Shown here piece by piece: positions 62,823 to 64,000 of a stretch of 64,000 nt of DNA. Numbering within the stretch: the stretch's first letter is position 1; every line of letters starts with the position of its first letter. The position numbers were made by a program, and so were the translations under genes. Source of the stretch: Ephydatia muelleri (taxonomy: Eukaryota > Porifera > Demospongiae > Spongillida > Spongillidae); the NCBI GenBank assembly GCA_013339895.1, contig JABACO010000019.1, forward strand, positions 7,936,470-8,000,469. Direction: 5' to 3'. A model generated the notes under the pieces. It was not told where the DNA came from. It was given only the letters and a program-made list of their open reading frames with translations, and made no database searches.

Positions 62823-63535
62823 ATATACCCAGTGAATCTCTAAACATACATCTACCCAGTGCATCTCTAAGCATACAAGTACATCTACCCAGTGCATCTC
62901 TAAGCATCCATCTACCCGTGCATCTCTAAGCATCCATCTACCCAGTGCAACTCTAAGCATACATCTACCCAGTGCATCTCTAAGCATACAAGTACATCTA
63001 CCCAGTGCATCTCTAAGCATACAAGTACATCTACCCAGTGCATCTCTAAGCATACATCTACCCAGTGCATCTCTAAGCATCCATCTACCCAGTGCATCTC
63101 TAAGCATACATCTACCCAGTGCATCTCTAAGCATACATCTACCCAGTGCATCTCTAAGCATACATCTACCCAGTGCATCTCTAAGCATACATCTACCCAG
63201 TGCATCTCTAAGCATACAAGTACATCTACCCAGTGCATCTCTAAGCATCCATCTACCCAGTGCATCTCTAAGCATACATCTACCCAGTGCATCTCTAAGC
63301 ATACAAGTACATCTACCCAGTGCATCTAAGCATACATCTACCCAGTGCAACTCTAAGCATCCATCTACCCAGTGCATCTCTAAGCATACATCTACCCAGT
63401 GCATCTCTAAGCATACAAGTACATCTACCCAGTGCATCTCTAAGCATCCATCTACCCAGTGCATCTCTAAGCATACAAGTACATCTACCCAGTGCAGGTC
63501 TAAGCATCCATCTACTCTAAGCATACATCTACATA
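62823..63535. repeat. 27/33-bp minisatellite, about 25 copies
   Basis: Unit CATCTACCCAGTGCATCTCT plus AAGCATA (27 bp). Some copies have six extra bases (AAGTAC, 33 bp). Both lengths are multiples of three, so a 282-codon frame stays open on the minus strand (63596-62748, repeating CLEMHWVDV). Nothing else indicates that it is translated. Confidence 0.95.
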
Positions 63536-63596
63536 CTTGATGGACAAAAACACAAACAGCTAAACACAACAGACAGCTGGGAGTATGCGTAAGCAC

Positions 63597-64000
63597 ACAA
63601 TGGTTGCAGAGTAGCAGCTAAATGTGTGAGTAAAGTAAGAGGTACAGCACCCACTAGAACTAGTAATTGCCAAGATGCTCACAACATGATCCCTTATTAA
63701 CCACACGTAATCTTACAGTCATGCCACCACCCTTGGTCATAGTGACTTTAATGTCACTGCATCAACAAGGGCAGAATACAACTTTCAATCTACTCAGTCA
63801 GCATATTTCCCAATTCCGTAAATGAAACTGCTCTAATCCTAACAATTATCTCCTCTCATATGGTGTTAACAAGCATTAACAATACATCTGTTAGTGTCGC
63901 AGGGATGCAATGTCACTAATCAGAACACAGTACCATCATCTAGGATGAGACTATCACTGAATAGGTAGAACAATGAGCAAAGAGTCCACACTAACCCGTA
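63597..64000. other. No gene recognised
   Basis: Unique-looking sequence at the window end without a convincing exon. Confidence 0.5.

Overview
This is animal nuclear DNA. The genes have many exons separated by short GT-AG introns. Recognisable products include the 60S ribosome-biogenesis factor CEBPZ/Noc1, the exocyst subunit EXOC5/Sec10, a Roco GTPase with death-fold domains, and an EF-hand protein. There are four tRNA-Ser(GCT) genes, many (TG)n and other simple repeats, and two N gaps (1000 and 100 bases). Roco GTPases fused to death domains, together with very compact introns, suggest an early-branching metazoan such as a sponge. That assignment is an inference; no species is proven.

Layout. 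1-650: broken partial copy of CEBPZ. 1.8-2.0 kb: one orphan exon. 2.5-9.77 kb: a 7.2-kb satellite with a 114-bp unit and higher-order repeats. 11.6-13.0 kb: decayed Ty3/Gypsy pol. 14.3-18.5 kb: Roco-death-domain gene. 19.36-29.24 kb: complete 26-exon CEBPZ gene (1061 codons), with a second partial copy of its 3' end at 30.0-30.6 kb. 31.1-32.2 kb: unknown multipass membrane protein on the minus strand. 35.6-36.0 kb: last exons of a HEAT/TOG-like gene next to the 1-kb gap. 36.2-38.7 kb: two tRNA-Ser genes and remnants of a retroelement. 38.7-46.36 kb: a complete DNA transposon. 46.5-48.2 kb: a large palindrome with one tRNA-Ser gene in each arm. 48.15-49.1 kb: EF-hand gene (minus). 49.5-59.6 kb: EXOC5 (minus). 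61.6-62.7 kb: a second palindrome around 47-bp tandem repeats. 62.8-63.5 kb: 27/33-bp minisatellite.

The most interesting object is the 7.64-kb transposon. It is bounded by a 6-bp target-site duplication (ACATAC) and inverted repeats of about 650 bp that begin TACGGTGGCC. It encodes an apparently intact 12-exon DDE integrase-type transposase (391 aa). It also carries a protein-kinase gene of 11 exons as apparent cargo, lying between the transposase and a decayed inverted half-copy of the same transposase. Cut-and-paste elements carrying a spliced kinase gene are not something I know as a described class.

The conserved genes EXOC5 and EF-hand, and the kinase, are each interrupted by one-base shifts. 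Most of these fall at homopolymers, so assembly error is a serious alternative to pseudogenisation. CEBPZ, the transposase and the Roco gene read through cleanly.
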